Shown here piece by piece: positions 46,607 to 56,723 of a stretch of DNA of 64,000 nucleotides. Position 1 is the stretch's first letter; every line of letters begins with the position of its first letter. A model generated the notes under the pieces. The model ran no database searches. It worked only from the letters and a program-made list of their open reading frames with translations, and had not been told where the DNA came from. The translations under genes and the position numbers were made by a program. Origin of the DNA: Stutzerimonas xanthomarina DSM 18231 (GTDB lineage Bacteria > Pseudomonadota > Gammaproteobacteria > Pseudomonadales > Pseudomonadaceae); assembly GCF_900129835.1 (NCBI RefSeq), contig NZ_FQXA01000002.1, forward strand, positions 186,001-250,000, written 5' to 3'.

Positions 46607-47400
46607 TGAACGCTCACGCCAATGACTACAGCACAAACGAAATGATGACGGTTGCAGCGTCCCGTCGCCTGGGTAATGGCAACGTCTGCTTCGTCGGCAT
46701 TGGTCTACCGTCCAAGGCGGCCAACCTGGCCCGCCTGACCCATGCGCCTGAAGTGGTGCTGATTTATGAGTCCGGTCCGATCGGGGCCAAGCCGTCCGTA
46801 TTGCCCTTGTCCATCGGTGATGGCGAACTGGCGGAGACGGCTGACACCGTGGTGCCGACCGCTGAGATATTCCGATACTGGTTGCAGGGCGGGCGGATCG
46901 ACGTCGGTTTCCTCGGGGCGGCGCAGGTCGACAAGTACGGCAACATCAACACCACGGTGATTGGCGACTATCACCAACCGAAAGTTCGCTTGCCAGGGGC
47001 GGGCGGCGCGCCAGAAATTGCCGGCTCGGCGAAGCAGGTGCTGATCATCCTCAAGCAGTCGCACCGAACCTTCGTCGACAAGCTGGCGTTCATCACGTCG
47101 GTCGGTTTTGGTGAAGGCGGGGAGCATCGCAAGCAGCTCGGTTTGCCAGGCAATGGGCCGGTGGGAATCATCACCGACCTGTGCATTATGGAGCCCGAAT
47201 CCGGGTCCAACGAATTCGTGGTGACCTCGCTGCACCCGGGCGTGACCCGCGAACAGGTGATCGAGAACACCGGCTGGGCGATCCGGTTCGCTGATGATCT
47301 GGGCGAAACCGCGCCACCAACCGAACACGAGCTGGGAGCTCTGCGTGCCCTTGAAGCCCGCACCGCTGCCGCCCACGGACAATCTGGAGGTGACGAGTGA
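46606..47400 (+). CDS. pcaJ: 3-oxoadipate CoA-transferase subunit B
   Basis: A 264-residue beta subunit with the catalytic glutamate in [13 protein letters not shown] (~Glu60) and [20 protein letters not shown] at the N-terminus. CAGGAGG precedes its ATG within pcaI. It overlaps pcaF by four bases (GTGA). Confidence 0.93.
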   Translation: MNAHANDYSTNEMMTVAASRRLGNGNVCFVGIGLPSKAANLARLTHAPEVVLIYESGPIGAKPSVLPLSIGDGELAETADTVVPTAEIFRYWLQGGRIDVGFLGAAQVDKYGNINTTVIGDYHQPKVRLPGAGGAPEIAGSAKQVLIILKQSHRTFVDKLAFITSVGFGEGGEHRKQLGLPGNGPVGIITDLCIMEPESGSNEFVVTSLHPGVTREQVIENTGWAIRFADDLGETAPPTEHELGALRALEARTAAAHGQSGGDE

Positions 47401-48602
47401 CACGCGAAGTCTTTATCTGCGACGCCGTACGGACACCCATCGGCCGCTTCGGCGGGGCTTTGGCTGCCGTGCGTACCGACGACCTGGCGGCCACGCCAAT
47501 CAAAGCCCTGCTGGAACGCAATCCCGGCCTCGATCCTGCAGCGATCGAAGAGGTCTTCATGGGTAGCGCCAACCAGGCCGGCGAGGACAACCGTAACGTG
47601 GCGCGCATGGCCGCACTGCTGGCCGGCCTGCCGGAAACCGTGCCGGGTGTGACCCTTAACCGCCTCTGCGCCTCTGGAATGGATGCGGTGGGCAGCGCCT
47701 TCCGCGCCATCGCCTGCGGCGAGATGGAGCTGGCCATCGCCGGCGGCGTCGAGTCCATGACCCGTGCGCCTTATGTGATGGGTAAAGCCGATACGGCGTT
47801 CGGGCGAACCCAGAAGATCGAGGACACCACCATCGGGTGGCGCTTCATCAACCCGAAGATGAAAGAAATGTACGGCGTCGATGCCATGCCGCAGACCGCT
47901 GACAACGTTGCGGAAGCGCACAAGATCAGCCGCGAGGATCAGGACGCTTTCGCCCTGCGCAGCCAGCAGCGCACCGGCAAGGCGCAGGCCGCGGGGTTCT
48001 TCGCTGAAGAAATCGTTCCGGTGGTGATCAAGGGCCGCAAGGGTGACACCGTCGTGGATACCGACGAGCACCCGCGTCCGGACACCACGGCCGAGGCGCT
48101 GGCAAAGCTCAAACCTGTCAACGGACCGGACAAGACCGTCACTGCGGGTAATGCGTCGGGCGTCAATGACGGTGCGGCGGCGATGATCCTGGCCAGTGCA
48201 GAAGCGGTGCGGAAATATGGCCTGACGCCTCGCGCCAAGGTGCTCGGTATGGCAAGTGCCGGCGTCGCGCCACGCGTAATGGGCTACGGCCCGGTGCCGG
48301 CGGTACGCAAGTTGTGCGAGCGGCTGAACCTGGCGGTAAGCGACTTCGACGTAATCGAACTCAATGAAGCCTTCGCCGCACAAGCGCTGGCGGTGACTCG
48401 CGATCTCGGTCTCGAAGACGACAGCCCGAAGGTCAATCCGCAGGGCGGCGCCATTGCCCTCGGCCATCCGTTGGGTATGAGCGGCGCGCGGCTGGTACTG
48501 ACGACGGTGCACGCGCTGGAAAAGAGCGGCGGCAAGCTCGGCCTGGCGACCATGTGTGTGGGTGTAGGGCAGGGCCTGGCGTTAGCGGTTGAGAAAGTCT
48601 AA
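47397..48602 (+). CDS. pcaF: 3-oxoadipyl-CoA thiolase
   Basis: A 401-residue thiolase that cleaves 3-oxoadipyl-CoA to succinyl-CoA and acetyl-CoA. Active-site elements are [17 protein letters not shown] (Cys ~90), [13 protein letters not shown] and [11 protein letters not shown]. It starts with GTG behind GGAGG, overlapping pcaJ. It is distinct from the acetoacetyl-CoA thiolase atoB of this window. A cluster of short palindromes follows. Confidence 0.94.
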   Translation: MTREVFICDAVRTPIGRFGGALAAVRTDDLAATPIKALLERNPGLDPAAIEEVFMGSANQAGEDNRNVARMAALLAGLPETVPGVTLNRLCASGMDAVGSAFRAIACGEMELAIAGGVESMTRAPYVMGKADTAFGRTQKIEDTTIGWRFINPKMKEMYGVDAMPQTADNVAEAHKISREDQDAFALRSQQRTGKAQAAGFFAEEIVPVVIKGRKGDTVVDTDEHPRPDTTAEALAKLKPVNGPDKTVTAGNASGVNDGAAAMILASAEAVRKYGLTPRAKVLGMASAGVAPRVMGYGPVPAVRKLCERLNLAVSDFDVIELNEAFAAQALAVTRDLGLEDDSPKVNPQGGAIALGHPLGMSGARLVLTTVHALEKSGGKLGLATMCVGVGQGLALAVEKV

Positions 48603-48614
48603 GAGGCGCGCCGT

Positions 48615-48916
48615 GGTGGGCTGAAGCCCACCCTACAAGAACTGCTGCACGCTGGTAGGGTGGGCTTCAGCCCACCAATATTTCACAGCTGTGATGGGCT
48701 CAGCCGCTCATGGCTTGTGCAGCGCCGGCTCATTCCTCAGCACAAACTTTAAATTTTCGACTTCAGCATTTGCGCGGAGGATGGTGGACTGAAGCCCACC
48801 CTACGGCAGTGCTGAGCCTTTACGCAGTGGGCTGAAGCAGAGCGCCTCCCGGCCCACTCTACGAAGCCAACCCTTGTAGTGGAGGTCCGCTCCCGTAGGG
48901 TGGGCTTCAGCCCACC
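48615..48916. repeat. Cluster of four short GGTGGGCTTCAGCCCACC palindromes
   Basis: Elements at 48615-48636, 48655-48676, 48783-48804 and 48895-48916 each combine GTAGGG or CCCTAC with the palindrome GGTGGGCTTCAGCCCACC (one copy has GGTGGACTG). Orientations alternate, with GTAGGG on the left or CCCTAC on the right. A degenerate relative is at about 48827-48862. The 450-bp interval between pcaF and pcaD has no supported gene. Confidence 0.82.
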
Positions 48917-49052
48917 GTTGTGACCGCCATGGCGGCATACGGCCTTTGATGGGCTTCGCGCCATGATGTATGACTCATTGCGGCACGCCACAAGCCCATC
49001 GTTTTCGCTCGTTTTTGGCTATTTTTAAATCAATTTCCCAGAGAGATTTGCC

Positions 49053-49841
49053 ATGCCCACCGTCAAACTCGCCGATGGCGAACTGAACTACCGTCTCGAA
49101 GGCCCGGTCGATGCGCCGGTGCTGGTGCTGTCCAACTCGCTGGGCACCACGCACGAGATGTGGGATGCCCAGGTGCCTGCCTTCAGCGAGCAGTTCCGGG
49201 TGCTGCGCTACGACACACGCGGCCACGGCAGCTCGTCCGTCACGCCGGGGCCCTACAGCATCGAGCAACTTGGCCGCGATGTGCTGGGCCTGGCAGACGC
49301 GCTGGGTATCGACCGTTTCGCCTTCTGCGGTCTTTCTATGGGCGGCCTGATTGGTCAATGGCTCGGCATCCATGCTGGCGAGCGCCTGACACGGCTGGTG
49401 GTCTGCAATACCGGCGCCAAAATCGGCACTGATGAGGTCTGGGATGAGCGCATCAACACCGTACTAGAAGGCGGTGAGCAGGCGATGCGCGACATGCGTG
49501 ACGCCTCTGTCGCGCGCTGGTTCACGCCTGATTTCGCGGCGCAGCACCCCGTAGAGGTCGCGCGCATCACCCAGATGATTGCCAGCACCTCACCCGCCGG
49601 CTATGCCGCCAATTGCGCTGCGGTGCGTGACGCCGACCACCGTAAGCAGCTGGGCGCGATCAAGGTGCCGACGCTGATCGTCTGTGGCAGCCAGGACCCT
49701 GTGACCACCACCGAACACGGCCGTTTCATTGAGCAACGGATTGCCAACGCCGAGCTTGTGGAGCTCGATGCTGCGCACCTGTCCAACGTCGAAGCGGAAG
49801 AGCGTTTCACCCGCTCAGTACTGAAATTTCTTCGCGACTGA
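49053..49841 (+). CDS. pcaD: 3-oxoadipate enol-lactonase
   Basis: A 262-residue alpha/beta hydrolase that opens the enol-lactone to 3-oxoadipate. The nucleophile elbow is FCGLSMGGLIGQW, the acid is in CGSQDPVTT, and the His is in LDAAHLSNVEA. The N-terminus LNYRLEGPVDAPVLVLSNSL and GTTHEMWDAQ are typical of PcaD. It completes the catechol branch between catC and pcaIJ. It stands 450 bp from pcaF, with no pcaC, pcaB, pcaG or pcaH in the window. Confidence 0.93.
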   Translation: MPTVKLADGELNYRLEGPVDAPVLVLSNSLGTTHEMWDAQVPAFSEQFRVLRYDTRGHGSSSVTPGPYSIEQLGRDVLGLADALGIDRFAFCGLSMGGLIGQWLGIHAGERLTRLVVCNTGAKIGTDEVWDERINTVLEGGEQAMRDMRDASVARWFTPDFAAQHPVEVARITQMIASTSPAGYAANCAAVRDADHRKQLGAIKVPTLIVCGSQDPVTTTEHGRFIEQRIANAELVELDAAHLSNVEAEERFTRSVLKFLRD

Positions 49842-49864
49842 ACTGGTGAACGATTCAAAAACGA

Positions 49865-49884
49865 AAAGGCCCCGCAGGGCCTTT
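49865..49884. terminator. Bidirectional terminator between pcaD and the chemoreceptor
   Basis: AAAGGCCC-CGCA-GGGCCTTT, preceded by AAAACGA and followed by CTGTT, separates the converging genes. Confidence 0.85.
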
Positions 49885-49904
49885 CTGTTAACGAGTACCT
49901 CGTG

Positions 49905-51902
49905 TTAGCGCACCTTGAATCGATTCACTACCGCGGTCAGACGTCCGTTGGTGCTGAGCAGCGACTCGGTGCTGCGGTCCACGCTCACGCCGCTTTCCAC
50001 CAGCTCGTCGACCACGTGGCGAACCGCAACCATGTTCCGATTGATCTCCTCGGCCACTGCGCTTTGTTCTTCGGCGGCGGTGGCGATCTGGGTGCTCAGA
50101 TCGTTGATGTGAACGACCGAGTTGGTCATCTCGTCGAGGCCGACCGTGACCTGGGCAGTCTTATCTGCAGTCGCCTGGCAGCTGACCTTGGTCTGCTCCA
50201 TGGCCTGAACGGCGGAACCCACGGCCTGCTGCAGGTGGTGCAGCATTTCATTGATCTCGGACGTGCTTTGCTGGGTGCGGGCCGCCAGGGCACGAACCTC
50301 GTCGGCAACCACTGCGAAACCCCGACCTTGCTCACCGGCACGTGCGGCTTCAATTGCAGCGTTCAACGCAAGCAGATTGGTCTGCCCGGCGATATCGCCG
50401 ATGACGCCCAGCACGTCGTTGATGCGCTTGGCGTCGGTTTCCATCGCCTGCACTTTGGCGGTTGCGCTTTCGACTTCGCTTACCAGCGCGCGCACGCTGG
50501 TGGACGCGTCGTCCACGACCAGCTTCGATGACAGCGCGTTGTGGTTGGCGGTTTGCGTGTACGCAGCGGTGTCGCTGGCGCTTTGCGCAACGGACTCCGC
50601 GGTCGAACTCATTTCATTGATTGCCGTGACCGCCTGATCGGTTTCCGACGCATGTCGGGCCAGCGCATCGTTGGTCGAACGTGACAGCTGCTTGAGCTGG
50701 CCGATTTCGGTGTGGATCTGGGTCGTCGCGTCGCTCACATCAATCATCATGTTCTGTAGATAACCGATGAAACCATTGACTGAGCGCCCGACCTGATCGA
50801 CCTCGTCCTTGCCTTTGATATCGATTCGCTTGGTCAGATCAGCATCGCCAGCGGACAGCGCATCGATATTCGAACGCAGCACGTTGAGGCGCTTCATCAG
50901 CTGGTTCAGCGCAAGGATCATCAGCACCATCAGGATCAGCACCATCGGGATCTGCAGAGACGCCAGCGCCTTGAGCATCGCGTCGCTCTTCGCCTCGAGA
51001 TGAGCGGTGGGCAATGCTGCGGCCAGCAGCCAGGGTGTTCCTTCGATGGGTGTCAGAAAGAAGCTGAACTCTTCTCCGGTCTTGCTGCTGTAGGTTTCCC
51101 GCTGGAGCTGTTGTGACTTGCCTGCCAGCGCCTTCTGGATAGTGGCGATGAAAGGCGACTGGCTGGACAGCTCGGACACGTTGCGCAGCACCATGTCGCC
51201 GCTCAGCTGCGGCTGGTTGCTGAGAATCTTGCCGTCGGCCTCGACGATCATGACTTCGCCACCGATCTCGTCCTGCTTTTCCGCAACCAGCTGGTTGAAG
51301 AATCCCAGGGTCAGGTCGATCGTCGACACGCCCCACGCCGCGCCGTCCTTGTAGATGGCCATGGCGCAGTTGGTGCGCGGTTCGGCGCTGGCATCGTCCT
51401 TATATGCGGCGGCCCATACGCACTTGCCGCGCGGTGCCTGCAAGCCGCCACGGTGCCAGGGCTGCTCGAAATAATTCAGCGATTCGGGGGAGTTCCAGTG
51501 GGTGTTCACCACCAGCTTTCCGGACTGGTCGCGATGATAGAAGGTGCTGTGCTTGGCACGTCCGGGCGTGCGCTTTTCCGGCAGGGGCCAGATGCCGCCG
51601 CCGAAGACCTTCACGTCACCGTACTGGTCAACCAGGCCCGGCAGGACGCGATCGATCTCATCGCTGTTCAGCATGGGAACGGTTTGCGTGATGCTCCTCG
51701 CCTGAGCGGCGACCTGCGCCAGTTGGATCGAGATGCTCTGACCGATTTCGTTGACCTCGGAAAGCACGATGGACTCGCCAGCTGCAATGAGTTGAGGCGT
51801 GACGAAACGCTTGATACCCAGAACAGTAAACAGTACGACCACGAGCACAAAGCCGACGAAAGTGACCGTATAGCGAGCCTTGATGGTTTGAAGCGAAAAC
51901 AT
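49905..51902 (-). CDS. Methyl-accepting chemotaxis protein with a double-Cache-like sensor
   Basis: A 665-residue receptor. TM1 ([20 protein letters not shown]), a large periplasmic domain (~35-315) with dCache-like features ([41 protein letters not shown]), TM2 (~320-340; [15 protein letters not shown]), HAMP ([20 protein letters not shown]) and a signalling tip [20 protein letters not shown]. The start at 51902 removes a hydrophilic extension. It converges on pcaD; a role in taxis to aromatic acids or pathway intermediates is only a context guess. Confidence 0.9.
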   Translation of the reverse strand: MFSLQTIKARYTVTFVGFVLVVVLFTVLGIKRFVTPQLIAAGESIVLSEVNEIGQSISIQLAQVAAQARSITQTVPMLNSDEIDRVLPGLVDQYGDVKVFGGGIWPLPEKRTPGRAKHSTFYHRDQSGKLVVNTHWNSPESLNYFEQPWHRGGLQAPRGKCVWAAAYKDDASAEPRTNCAMAIYKDGAAWGVSTIDLTLGFFNQLVAEKQDEIGGEVMIVEADGKILSNQPQLSGDMVLRNVSELSSQSPFIATIQKALAGKSQQLQRETYSSKTGEEFSFFLTPIEGTPWLLAAALPTAHLEAKSDAMLKALASLQIPMVLILMVLMILALNQLMKRLNVLRSNIDALSAGDADLTKRIDIKGKDEVDQVGRSVNGFIGYLQNMMIDVSDATTQIHTEIGQLKQLSRSTNDALARHASETDQAVTAINEMSSTAESVAQSASDTAAYTQTANHNALSSKLVVDDASTSVRALVSEVESATAKVQAMETDAKRINDVLGVIGDIAGQTNLLALNAAIEAARAGEQGRGFAVVADEVRALAARTQQSTSEINEMLHHLQQAVGSAVQAMEQTKVSCQATADKTAQVTVGLDEMTNSVVHINDLSTQIATAAEEQSAVAEEINRNMVAVRHVVDELVESGVSVDRSTESLLSTNGRLTAVVNRFKVR

Positions 51903-52103
51903 GAATGAGCAACCTCTTATCCAACCGCCCGTCGAGTGAGGACGCGGCAACGACGGAGCTATCGGCTCTGCCTCGAGGAGCTTGAGATCTTGCGGATAAG
52001 TGGTCGCGATCGCGGCTGCTGCCGCGTGCACCGGCTCAAAGCTTCGCCAGATGCGATAAGGACTGCCATTGAAAGCCGCGCTCGAGTGTGGCGATCAGCG
52101 CTT

Positions 52104-52133
52104 AAAACCGCACTCATATTGTTCTGCGGTTTT
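52104..52133. terminator. Hairpin between the tannase-like gene and the chemoreceptor
   Basis: AAAACCGCA-N12-TGCGGTTTT is a perfect 9-bp inverted repeat with A and T ends, about 57 bp past the tannase-like stop on the minus strand. The 287-bp interval shows no gene. Confidence 0.65.
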
Positions 52134-52189
52134 GGAGAGGCGGACCGGAGCGCACGGCCGGCAGACCGAGGCGCTCCGCCCGGTTTTGC

Positions 52190-53917
52190 CTACTTTTGAT
52201 GACCGCGACTTCTCACGCAGACAAAGCTGGAGGCGTCGTCCACATCACCATGTCGCTTGTACATCGGCCAGCCAGGGTATTCGCAGAGCGGCCGGGTGCG
52301 GCCCGGCACCGCAACGGTGTCAGTCACGATCTGCCGCCTGGGCGCGACACCGCGCTCAACCCAGTTCTCCAGCGCCGTCAGCGAATCCCAGGCGGCATTG
52401 AAAACCGTGCTGGCTGCGTGGGCGTAGCCGGGGATTTCGTAATAGCGCATGAACCGACGGGTCTGCCCAACGCCCATGTCCTGTTGTACGCGCCGGTAAT
52501 ACTCAGCCGTGGCGCGGGTGCTGACCAGCTGATCCGAGGTGCCGTGAGCCATCAGAATCTTGCCGCCATTGGCAACGAACGCCGCCAGATCGGTCTGGTT
52601 GACGTCCTGACGCAACGACAGCGCATCGACGCGCGCCTGCCATGGGCCCAGGTTGGCCGGGTCCAGCGTCAGCGAGTTGAACGCCGGATTTCGGGTCACG
52701 AAGTAGCGCACCCACTCGTCCCAGAACCCCGAATGGTACGGCGCGCCTTCGGCAAAGCCGGTGCCGTGCGGCGGCATGGGGTAGTCAGGTTGCAGGGTAT
52801 TCAGCCCCAGTCGATTGACTACCAGTTGCAAGCCTTCGCCCGGCCGGCCCAGATCGGTGCCCCAGGTATTGAAACCGGGGTAGCCGCGTTCACCGCTGGC
52901 CAAGGGCTGGCTGAAACGGATCGGCGTATCGAACACCTTGAGCGCATTGATTTGTGCATCGGACAGGCAACTGCTTCCCGTATCAGCGCCGTCACGGCAG
53001 CGCAGAGGACGGCCGTTGAGTTTGGCGGTTGCCGGATCGAACTGGGCATTGCACGCCGCCTGATGACTAATCACCCGGTCGCGCACGCCATCGAGCCCGT
53101 CACAGGCCTGCATCGAGGCTTCCAGCAGCGCGGCGCGCTTTTCCAGGCTGGGATAGGCGCCCGGCGCGGCCAGCGCACGGCTAATGCGGCCGAACTGCAA
53201 ATCGAGTGCGGCGGCGTTGTAGGCCGGGTAGAGGGCGATCGCACCGTGAAAATCCTTCGGCCATTGCTGCACGACGGCAAGCGCCTCTCGGCCACCGGTG
53301 GAGCCGCCGGCGAAGTAGCTGCGCACCGGAGGCTCGCCGTAGCGTTGCTCGATCAGGTACATCGCCGTATCACGGGTTTTCTTCAGGGCGTCGTGGCCGT
53401 AGTTGGCCAAGGCTTCCTCATTCCAGGCGAAGTCACCCGGATGAACCGGGTTGGCGACGTGGCCTGAATCGCTGGCAAATACCGCATAGCCGCGGCCCAG
53501 TGGCGTCGGTTGGTCGATTGGTCCAGCCGGAACGTTGCCGGCCACGTTAGGTACGGTGCCGTTATAGCCGCCACCGCCATACATCATCGCCTTGCTGTTC
53601 CATTGTTCAGGCAGAACGATGCGCATCTTGAGGCTGGGTGCGCTCCGGTCAATCGGCGCGATTTCCACGCTCAGGTCGCAGTGGGGGCCAAACGTCTGCG
53701 GTGCGCTGCCACCGCCTGGCACCGGCGTCGCAGCGGTGACCTTGGCACCGGAGGTTGGCAGGGCAATCGCAGTGGCAGGAATCTGCGTACCGGCCAGCTC
53801 TCCACAGCTGGCCGCGAGGGTGGGCTGGGCGATCGCCAGTGCGATCAGGGTGGGGAAGGCCAGCCGCAGGCGCTGGGATGATGCGTAGCGAAAGCGGGGT
53901 GCACGGGATGCTTTCAT
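52190..53917 (-). CDS. Secreted tannase/feruloyl esterase-family protein
   Basis: A 575-residue alpha/beta hydrolase of the tannase/feruloyl esterase family. Signal peptide ~1-36 (LRLAFPTLIALAIAQPTLAA). The nucleophile elbow is FAGGSTGGREAL; MYGGGGYNGT, ASDSGH and NYGHDAL are typical, with CDGLDGVRD in the lid domain and the catalytic Asp and His expected around HGTSDQLV and IPGYAHAAS. It hydrolyses aromatic esters such as gallate, ferulate or terephthalate-type substrates; which one is unknown. Ester cleavage would feed aromatic acids toward the nearby pathways. The start at 53917 has AAGGAAACC upstream. Confidence 0.88.
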   Translation of the reverse strand: MKASRAPRFRYASSQRLRLAFPTLIALAIAQPTLAASCGELAGTQIPATAIALPTSGAKVTAATPVPGGGSAPQTFGPHCDLSVEIAPIDRSAPSLKMRIVLPEQWNSKAMMYGGGGYNGTVPNVAGNVPAGPIDQPTPLGRGYAVFASDSGHVANPVHPGDFAWNEEALANYGHDALKKTRDTAMYLIEQRYGEPPVRSYFAGGSTGGREALAVVQQWPKDFHGAIALYPAYNAAALDLQFGRISRALAAPGAYPSLEKRAALLEASMQACDGLDGVRDRVISHQAACNAQFDPATAKLNGRPLRCRDGADTGSSCLSDAQINALKVFDTPIRFSQPLASGERGYPGFNTWGTDLGRPGEGLQLVVNRLGLNTLQPDYPMPPHGTGFAEGAPYHSGFWDEWVRYFVTRNPAFNSLTLDPANLGPWQARVDALSLRQDVNQTDLAAFVANGGKILMAHGTSDQLVSTRATAEYYRRVQQDMGVGQTRRFMRYYEIPGYAHAASTVFNAAWDSLTALENWVERGVAPRRQIVTDTVAVPGRTRPLCEYPGWPMYKRHGDVDDASSFVCVRSRGHQK

Positions 53918-54437
53918 CTGGGTTTCCTTGTTCTTGTTGTCATGCCCCGCAGCTGCGCCACGAGGTGGGGTACCCGAGAGGACTGCGCTGCAACCGGGTA
54001 TGTTGGATGAGCCAAAGCTGTGCCAGCGGAACGCGAGAAGGCGCAGCCGCCGATGGCCGGTCACTAAATCGCAGCCGGACCGCTCTAGCACGGCGAGTAA
54101 CAGGCTGGTCGGGGCGCTGCAGCGCGAAGGGATTTGTCCAGAAGGTCGGACATGGATAGGCGCAATGTCATCCTGGCCGGACACTCTGTACGGCGGCTCG
54201 GATTTTTTTCGACAAGCGGTACGGTCCTTATCACAGAAAAGCAGACGTCAGGCGTGACGGGACGCCTGAGCCATGACGTCTGTGCTTGCAGCACACGAGG
54301 CGTCGCGGTTGCTGCGGGCTAGTCCAGACGGATCTGATCCGCGAAGCGGATATTCCAAAACCTCCCGACTATACTTTTGTCGTATGCGCGCAAACGTCGC
54401 ATGCCCCGCCTATTTTTTGTAGAGATCAGCCCGCCCT
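53918..54437. other. Divergent intergenic region with a nested palindrome
   Basis: It holds promoters for the esterase (minus) and the antiporter (plus). CAGACGTCA (54242-54250) and TGACGTCTG (54274-54282) enclose a second inverted repeat, GGCGT-N6-ACGCC (54251-54266). ATCCGC-GAA-GCGGAT lies at 54337-54351, and a TATACT at 54370-54375 could be the antiporter -10 element. No gene is supported. Confidence 0.45.
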
Positions 54438-56078
54438 ATGGAAACGCTTTACCTCATCTTCCTGCTGCTGCTCGCCGTGGGTGCAAGCCGCGTCCTGGCC
54501 AATGTCGTTCCCCTACCACTGCCGATCATGCAGATCATCATGGGCAGCGTGCTGGCGTTGCCGCCCTTTGGCATGGGTGTGGAGCTGCGGCCCGAGATCT
54601 TCATGCTGTTGTTCATTCCACCGCTGTTGTTCTACGACGGTTGGAAGATTCCCAAGCGCGAATTCACCGAGCACGGTGCGGAAATGACCGCCATGGCGCT
54701 GGTGCTTGTGCTGATCATTCTGGTGGTGGTGGGTTATTTCATTCACTGGCTGCTACCGGCCATTCCGCTGGGCGCGAGCTTTGCGCTGGCGGCGATCCTT
54801 TCGCCGACCGACGCGCTGGCGGTGATCGCGATTGCCCAGGGCCGGTTGCCGCGACACATGTCTCACCAGCTAGAAGGTGAAGCGATGATGAACGATGCCA
54901 CCGGTCTGGTCTCGTTCAAGTTCGCCTTGGCTGCGGCCATCACTGGCAGTTTTTCGCTGGTCACGGTGACCGGCGAATTCTTCATCATTGCGCTTGGGGG
55001 ATTACTGATCGGGGCAGGGCTGAGCTGGTTGGTGGGCAAGGGCAAACAGTGGATGACGGCGCGCGATCTGTTCGATCCGTCGACCTACGTGGTGATGATT
55101 CTGCTGCTGCCTTTTGCTGCCTTCTTCCTGGCTGAGCATGCCGGTATGTCCGGTATTCTGTCGGCGGTGGCGGCAGGCATGGTGCAGAGCCGGATCGACA
55201 TGCTGCCGGTCAAGACCAGTACCCGGATCCTCAACCGCAGCATCTGGGAGATGCTGGATTTCAGCTTTAACGGCCTGGTGTTCCTGCTGCTGGGTCTGCA
55301 GTTCCCGCGGATTGTCGAGCGCGTCTGGGAAGCCGCCGGGCAAGGGACCTACAGCATGCCGATGCTGGTGTTCAGTGCGCTGGCAATCATGGCGCTGCTG
55401 CTGGTGGTGCGCTTTTCATTCGTTTTCGTCTATCACTGGAGCGAGGCGCGAGTGCGCCGCCTGCTCGGCAAGACGGTCCAGCCCAAACCGCTTCGCTTGT
55501 TCTCCGCACTCAGCGCCGTGGCCGGCGTGCGCGGCGCGATCACGCTGGCGGGTGTGCTCTCGATTCCGTTGATGATTGGCGATACGCCATTTCCGGGCAG
55601 GGATCTGATGATCTTCCTCGCCGCCGCGGTGATCATCCTGTCGCTGCTGATCGGTGCGCTGGGCATTCCGTATTTCCTCAAGCAGCTGCCCAACAACGAT
55701 CTTGAAGAGCATCGTGAAGAATTGAAAAAGGCCCGCCGGAACGCGGCACAGGCGGCGGTCAGCTGGCTGGAAAACTGGAAGCAGGCCAACCCCGTCGATG
55801 ATCCGGACCAGATGCTGCTACGCAGCGAGGTGACAGCACGGGTGACCGAGTCCTACCGCAAGGACATCGAAGCCTTGATGGACCACCAGGGTCGGGCGAG
55901 CCAGGCGCGTGAAACCATGGCCCTGGAGCGGGATATCCGCCTCAACGCCATTCGAGTACAGCGCAAGGAAATGTATCGGATGAGGAAACGGCACGACATA
56001 GACGAGCAGATGCTGCAGACCCTGCTACGCGAACTCGATTATGAAGAGGCCGCGCTGGGGGCCGGTGACACCGCCTAA
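54438..56078 (+). CDS. Na+/H+ antiporter (CPA1/NhaP family)
   Basis: A 546-residue protein with ~12 membrane segments in residues 1-420 and a hydrophilic, charged, probably coiled cytoplasmic tail (~425-546). CPA1 features are FIPPLLFYDGWKIPKREF, the ALAAILSPTDALAVIAI segment (TDA) and GEAMMNDATGLVSFKF with the ion-binding Asp in ND. It exchanges Na+ or K+ for protons for pH and salt homeostasis. It overlaps the convergent gene by four bases. Confidence 0.92.
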   Translation: METLYLIFLLLLAVGASRVLANVVPLPLPIMQIIMGSVLALPPFGMGVELRPEIFMLLFIPPLLFYDGWKIPKREFTEHGAEMTAMALVLVLIILVVVGYFIHWLLPAIPLGASFALAAILSPTDALAVIAIAQGRLPRHMSHQLEGEAMMNDATGLVSFKFALAAAITGSFSLVTVTGEFFIIALGGLLIGAGLSWLVGKGKQWMTARDLFDPSTYVVMILLLPFAAFFLAEHAGMSGILSAVAAGMVQSRIDMLPVKTSTRILNRSIWEMLDFSFNGLVFLLLGLQFPRIVERVWEAAGQGTYSMPMLVFSALAIMALLLVVRFSFVFVYHWSEARVRRLLGKTVQPKPLRLFSALSAVAGVRGAITLAGVLSIPLMIGDTPFPGRDLMIFLAAAVIILSLLIGALGIPYFLKQLPNNDLEEHREELKKARRNAAQAAVSWLENWKQANPVDDPDQMLLRSEVTARVTESYRKDIEALMDHQGRASQARETMALERDIRLNAIRVQRKEMYRMRKRHDIDEQMLQTLLRELDYEEAALGAGDTA

Positions 56079-56491
56079 CGGCCTACCAGGTCCTGTTGTT
56101 GCTCGGGTTCAAGTACAGCGATAGTGTGGTCGCTGTGCTTGAACGACACCAGCTGCGTCAGCCAGGCCTGTAGCACCGGCGACTGCACCTTCTGGTTGCG
56201 CATCGTAATCGACAGGATCTCGCGGGCGATGGTGACGACCGCGCTCTTACTGCCGAGAAAGTGCCAGTTGAACCAGCCGTCGCCGTAGGTCAGCGGCGGT
56301 TGCTGCCCTATTGGCAAAGGGATGTACACCTTCACCGAAAGGTCGAAAAGCACTTCGGGCTTGGAGATGATCAGCAGCTTGACGTCCGCCACTTTGCTCA
56401 ACCAGTAGCGATGATCGAAACGCCCCCCTGTCAGCTCCGCAGACTGGCTCAAGGCATCGTTGATCAGTGCTCGGTTATCGATGAGTTGCAC
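56075..56491 (-). CDS. Hypothetical protein, 138 aa
   Basis: Starts with GTG (VQLIDNRALINDALSQSAEL) behind CGGAG 7 nt upstream. A longer frame from 56608 runs through a strong palindrome (56579-56600) and has no ribosome-binding site. The protein has a central mixed segment (DVKLLIISKPEVLFDLSVKV, WFNWHFLGSKSAVVTIAREI), no signal and no membrane span. No family was recognised. It is convergent with the antiporter. Confidence 0.6.
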   Translation of the reverse strand: MQLIDNRALINDALSQSAELTGGRFDHRYWLSKVADVKLLIISKPEVLFDLSVKVYIPLPIGQQPPLTYGDGWFNWHFLGSKSAVVTIAREILSITMRNQKVQSPVLQAWLTQLVSFKHSDHTIAVLEPEQQQDLVGR

Positions 56492-56578
56492 GGTGGGGCT
56501 CCGCTTGTAGATGGACGATACCGGCCTCGGCACTCGCTGCAACCAACGAAGTGCAAAAACCGGCTGACAGATACCCTG

Positions 56579-56600
56579 CGCGACACCGGAGGGTGTCGCG
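56579..56600. repeat. 9-bp perfect palindrome upstream of the 138-aa gene
   Basis: CGCGACACC-GGAG-GGTGTCGCG. No U-tract follows on either strand. It is either an operator or leader hairpin for the 138-aa gene, or a weak terminator for the VOC gene. Confidence 0.4.
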
Positions 56601-56723
56601 TCTGGCATACCGGGTTATCGGTAGATCGTCGCTTTTGTTTAGCGGGCAAATGTCGGGATTACAGTTCCCCTTTACCGGTGAACAGCCTCAAGCCACTCGG
56701 TACTGGAGGGGCAGGGGATCGGG

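Noticed and set aside
48749..48991. Minus-strand small open frame between pcaF and pcaD
   Set aside because: It consists largely of the short palindrome family (VGFSPP and GLKPTL are its typical translations) and has no family match or ribosome-binding site.
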